Assembly (NCBI RefSeq): GCF_003966715.1
Contig: NZ_AP018907.1
Span: 1,972,001-2,036,000 of the forward strand
Direction of reading: 5' to 3'
Source of the DNA: Blastochloris tepida
GTDB taxonomy: Bacteria > Pseudomonadota > Alphaproteobacteria > Rhizobiales > Xanthobacteraceae
Length of the DNA: 64,000 nt
Of the stretch, positions 61,569 to 64,000 are shown piece by piece (the stretch's first letter is position 1; each line of letters begins with the position of its first letter). The notes below the pieces were generated by a model, which was not told the origin of the DNA, did not search any database, and worked only from the letters and a program-made list of their open reading frames with translations. Position numbers and translations under genes: made by a program.

Positions 61569-62699
61569 TCACAATGCCGGCAGATCGCCCCGCGCCCAGC
61601 CGGCCTTGACCTCCTCGCGGAAGGCGGCGAGCCGCCCTTCTGCGATGGCTGAGCGGATGCCGGCCATCAACTCCTGGTAATAGGCGATGTTGACGGCGGT
61701 CAGGATCATGCCGGCCAGCATCTCCTCGGCCCGCACGAGGTGGTGGAGATAGGCCCGGCTCCAGCGGCGCAGCGGCTCGGAGGGGCTGTCGGGGTCGAGC
61801 GGGCGGGTGTCCTCGGCGTGGCGGGCGTTGCGCAGATTGATCTTGCCGAAGCGGGTGAAGGCGGTGGCGTGGCGGCCGGCGCGGGTCGGCATAACGCAGT
61901 CGAACATGTCGATGCCGCGCGACGCCGCCTCCAGGATGTCGTCCGGCGTGCCGACGCCCATCAGATAGCGCGGCTTGGCGGCCGGCAGATGCGGCTCCAC
62001 CGTCTCGATCATCGCCAGCATCACCTCCTGCGGCTCGCCAACCGCAAGGCCGCCGACCGCGAGGCCGTGGAAATCCATGCCGGCCAGCGCCTTGGCGCTC
62101 TCGACCCGCAAATCCGGCTGGTCGCCGCCCTGGACGATGCCGAAGATCGCCCGGCCCTCGGGCTGGCCCTCGAAGGCCCGGCGCGAGCGCTCGGCCCAGC
62201 GCAGCGACAGCTCCATGGCGCGGGCGATGTCCTCGCGGGCGGCCGGCAGCTTCAGGCATTCGTCGAGCTGCATCTGGATGTCGGCGCCGAGCAGGCCCTG
62301 GATCTCGATCGAGCGCTCCGGCGTCAGCCGGTATTCGGAGCCATCGAGGTGCGAGCGAAACGTGACGCCGTCCTCGTCGAGCTTGCGCAAGGAGGCGAGC
62401 GACATCACCTGGAAGCCGCCCGAATCGGTAAGGATCGGGTGCGGCCAGTCCATGAAGGTGTGGAGCCCGCCGAGCCGAGCCACCCGCTCCGCCCCTGGGC
62501 GCAGCATCAGGTGATAGGTGTTGCCAAGGATGATGTCGGCGCCGAGCGCCCTCACCTGCTCGGGATACATCGCCTTGACGGTGGCCTGGGTGCCGACCGG
62601 CATGAAGGCGGGCGTGCGGATGACGCCGCGCGGGGTGGCGATCTCGCCAAGGCGCGCGGTGCCGTCCGTGGCGCGGACGCGGAAGGAAAAGGCGGTCAT
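61569..62699 (-). CDS. tgt: tRNA-guanine transglycosylase lacking the zinc site
   Basis: 376 residues. Barrel with the catalytic residues in place: [20 protein letters not shown] (general acid Asp), [23 protein letters not shown], and [17 protein letters not shown] with the nucleophilic Asp. The C-terminal zinc motif CxCxxC...H is gone: [18 protein letters not shown] puts Ser305, Ser307 and Leu310 where the cysteines belong, and [10 protein letters not shown] puts Val336 at the His. The alignment needs no gap. Exchanges guanine for preQ1 at wobble position 34 of Asp, Asn, His and Tyr tRNAs. Follows queA by 20 bases. Confidence 0.95.
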   Translation of the reverse strand: MTAFSFRVRATDGTARLGEIATPRGVIRTPAFMPVGTQATVKAMYPEQVRALGADIILGNTYHLMLRPGAERVARLGGLHTFMDWPHPILTDSGGFQVMSLASLRKLDEDGVTFRSHLDGSEYRLTPERSIEIQGLLGADIQMQLDECLKLPAAREDIARAMELSLRWAERSRRAFEGQPEGRAIFGIVQGGDQPDLRVESAKALAGMDFHGLAVGGLAVGEPQEVMLAMIETVEPHLPAAKPRYLMGVGTPDDILEAASRGIDMFDCVMPTRAGRHATAFTRFGKINLRNARHAEDTRPLDPDSPSEPLRRWSRAYLHHLVRAEEMLAGMILTAVNIAYYQELMAGIRSAIAEGRLAAFREEVKAGWARGDLPAL

Positions 62700-62719
62700 G
62701 TCTCAGGCTCGGATTTGGA

Positions 62720-63799
62720 TCAGGCTCGATCCGGAAACAGCAGGCTGGCGTCGCCGTAGGAATAGAAGCGATAGCCGGATTGGATAGCGTGCGCGTAGGC
62801 GGCGCGCATGGTCTCAAGGCCGGAAAAGGCCGAGACCAGCATGAACAGCGTCGACTTCGGCAGATGGAAGTTGCTCATCAGCACGTCGACGGCGCGGAAG
62901 CGGTAGCCCGGCGTGATGAAGATATCGGTCTCGCCGGCGAAGGGCTTGAGCGCACCATCCCTTGCTGCGGTCTCCAGCAGGCGCGCCGAGGTGGTGCCGA
63001 CGGCGACGACGCGGCCGCCCCCTGCCCGCGCCGCGTCAAGCGCTTCGACGGTCGCGGCCGAGACCTCGCCCCACTCAGCGTGCATGCGGTGGGCGCGCAC
63101 ATCCTCGGTCTTGACCGGCAGGAAGGTGCCGGCGCCGACATGCAGCGTGACGAAATGCTGCGAGATGCCCTTCGCCGCAAGCCGCCCTAGCAGATCGGGC
63201 GTGAAGTGCAGGCCGGCGGTGGGCGCGGCGACCGAGCCGTCGAAACGGGCGAACACCGTCTGATAGTCGGCGCGGTCGCGGGCATCGTCCGCGCGCCGTG
63301 CGGCGATGTAGGGCGGCAGCGGCACGTGGCCGTGGCGGGCAATCGCCTCGTCGAGCGCCACGCCGGAAAGGGCGAAGCGCAGCTCGACCTCGCCGCCTTC
63401 GCCCTTCGCCGCCACCTCGGCGTCGAAGGCGGCAAGCTCGCAGGCGATGCTCTCGGATGCGGGGCCGAACCGCACCCGCTCGCCCACCTTCAGCCGCTTG
63501 GCCGGGCGGGCGAAGGCGAGCCAGCGATCCTCCGCGATGCGCTTGTGCAAATTGAAATGGACGGTGGCGGCGGCCTCGCCGCGCACCCGCAACCCGACCA
63601 ACTCGGCGGGAATCACGCGCGTGTCGTTGAACACCAGCGCATCGCCGGGCTTAAGCAGGTCCGGCAGGTCGCGCACGACGCGGTCCTCAAGGCCCGCGCC
63701 CGGCCGCACGACGAGGAGCCGCGCCGAGTCGCGCGGCTCGGCCGGGCGCAGCGCGATGCGCCCCTCCGGCAGGTCATAATCGAAGTCGGAGAGGCGCAC
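62720..63799 (-). CDS. queA: S-adenosylmethionine:tRNA ribosyltransferase-isomerase QueA
   Basis: 359 residues. [20 protein letters not shown] at the start, [60 protein letters not shown] and [20 protein letters not shown] are the family blocks. Transfers ribose from SAM to preQ1 in tRNA, giving epoxyqueuosine. Seven bases after the cyclophilin gene and 20 before tgt, so part of one operon. Confidence 0.97.
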   Translation of the reverse strand: MRLSDFDYDLPEGRIALRPAEPRDSARLLVVRPGAGLEDRVVRDLPDLLKPGDALVFNDTRVIPAELVGLRVRGEAAATVHFNLHKRIAEDRWLAFARPAKRLKVGERVRFGPASESIACELAAFDAEVAAKGEGGEVELRFALSGVALDEAIARHGHVPLPPYIAARRADDARDRADYQTVFARFDGSVAAPTAGLHFTPDLLGRLAAKGISQHFVTLHVGAGTFLPVKTEDVRAHRMHAEWGEVSAATVEALDAARAGGGRVVAVGTTSARLLETAARDGALKPFAGETDIFITPGYRFRAVDVLMSNFHLPKSTLFMLVSAFSGLETMRAAYAHAIQSGYRFYSYGDASLLFPDRA

Positions 63800-63806
63800 G
63801 GCAGGA

Positions 63807-64000
63807 TCAGGCCGCGTCGGCCGCCACCTTCATCGAGACGATCTTGTCGGGATCGCGCACCGGCTCGCCGCGCTTGATCTGGTCGACCACGTCCATGCCC
63901 TCGGTGACCTGACCCCAGACCGAATACTGGCGGTCGAGCCAGGGCGCCTCGGCGAAGCAGATGAAGAACTGCGAATTGGCCGAATCCGGATTGGCGGAGC
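63807..64000 (-). CDS. cyclophilin-type peptidylprolyl isomerase, 3' part only
   Basis: The frame enters at the window edge and ends with a TGA at 63807-63809, giving about 64 residues. [40 protein letters not shown] and [20 protein letters not shown] are the C-terminal third of a cyclophilin. Short distance to queA suggests the ppi-queA-tgt operon common in alphaproteobacteria. Confidence 0.92.
   Translation of the reverse strand, partial: SANPDSANSQFFICFAEAPWLDRQYSVWGQVTEGMDVVDQIKRGEPVRDPDKIVSMKVAADAA

Overview
This is a GC-rich chromosomal window from an alphaproteobacterium, most likely of the Hyphomicrobiales (Rhizobiales). The evidence is the conserved order ntrB-ntrC-ntrY-ntrX-dat-hfq-hflX, the fused ispDF next to dusB, the pdhA-pdhB-pdhC / lpdA / lipA / coq10-like block, two alphaproteobacterial PDH subunits that each carry an N-terminal lipoyl domain, and several short palindromic repeats of the kind that litter rhizobial genomes. 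I cannot name the species. No rRNA, tRNA or CRISPR array was found.

Region 1 (1-15739, minus strand) is a two-partner secretion locus. It has a 4128-residue filamentous-haemagglutinin-like exoprotein (TpsA), a small exported protein of unknown function, the TpsB/FhaC outer-membrane transporter, and the start of a DUF2341 protein cut by the window edge.

Region 2 (15961-29881) is a nearly complete type II secretion system. gspE-F-G-H-I-J-K-L-M plus a GspC/GspN-like gene form one minus-strand operon with many overlapping or closely spaced genes. Lipoprotein secretin gspD and a Sel1-repeat gene run the other way, and a single-domain prepilin peptidase follows. Beside it is a large cysteine-containing PstS/DING-like exported protein with a Pho-box-like site upstream, a plausible cargo of the system.

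Region 3 (30040-41705, mainly minus) holds hflX, hfq, dat, ntrX, ntrY, ntrC, ntrB and dusB. An IS110-family element sits between ntrC and ntrY. A second, near-identical copy lies at 57241-58396. Both are 1156 bp with an intact transposase and a long non-coding left end that looks like a bridge RNA. Both are inserted into the same class of CCCGGG palindromic repeat.

Region 4 (41838-53958) is core metabolism: ispDF, pncC, a COQ10/RatA-like gene, lipA, lpdA, pdhC-pdhB-pdhA, ftsB and kdsA. It is interrupted by a DUF4337 membrane protein, a more A/T-rich DUF1353-like gene and a small cysteine-rich exported or membrane protein.

Region 5 (53975-64000) has an MFS transporter, a TPP riboswitch followed by thiS-thiG-thiE, the second IS110 copy, queF, eno, a glyoxalase-like gene, tgt, queA and the end of a cyclophilin gene. 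queF, tgt and queA are three steps of queuosine synthesis. The Tgt protein keeps its catalytic residues but has lost all four zinc ligands.
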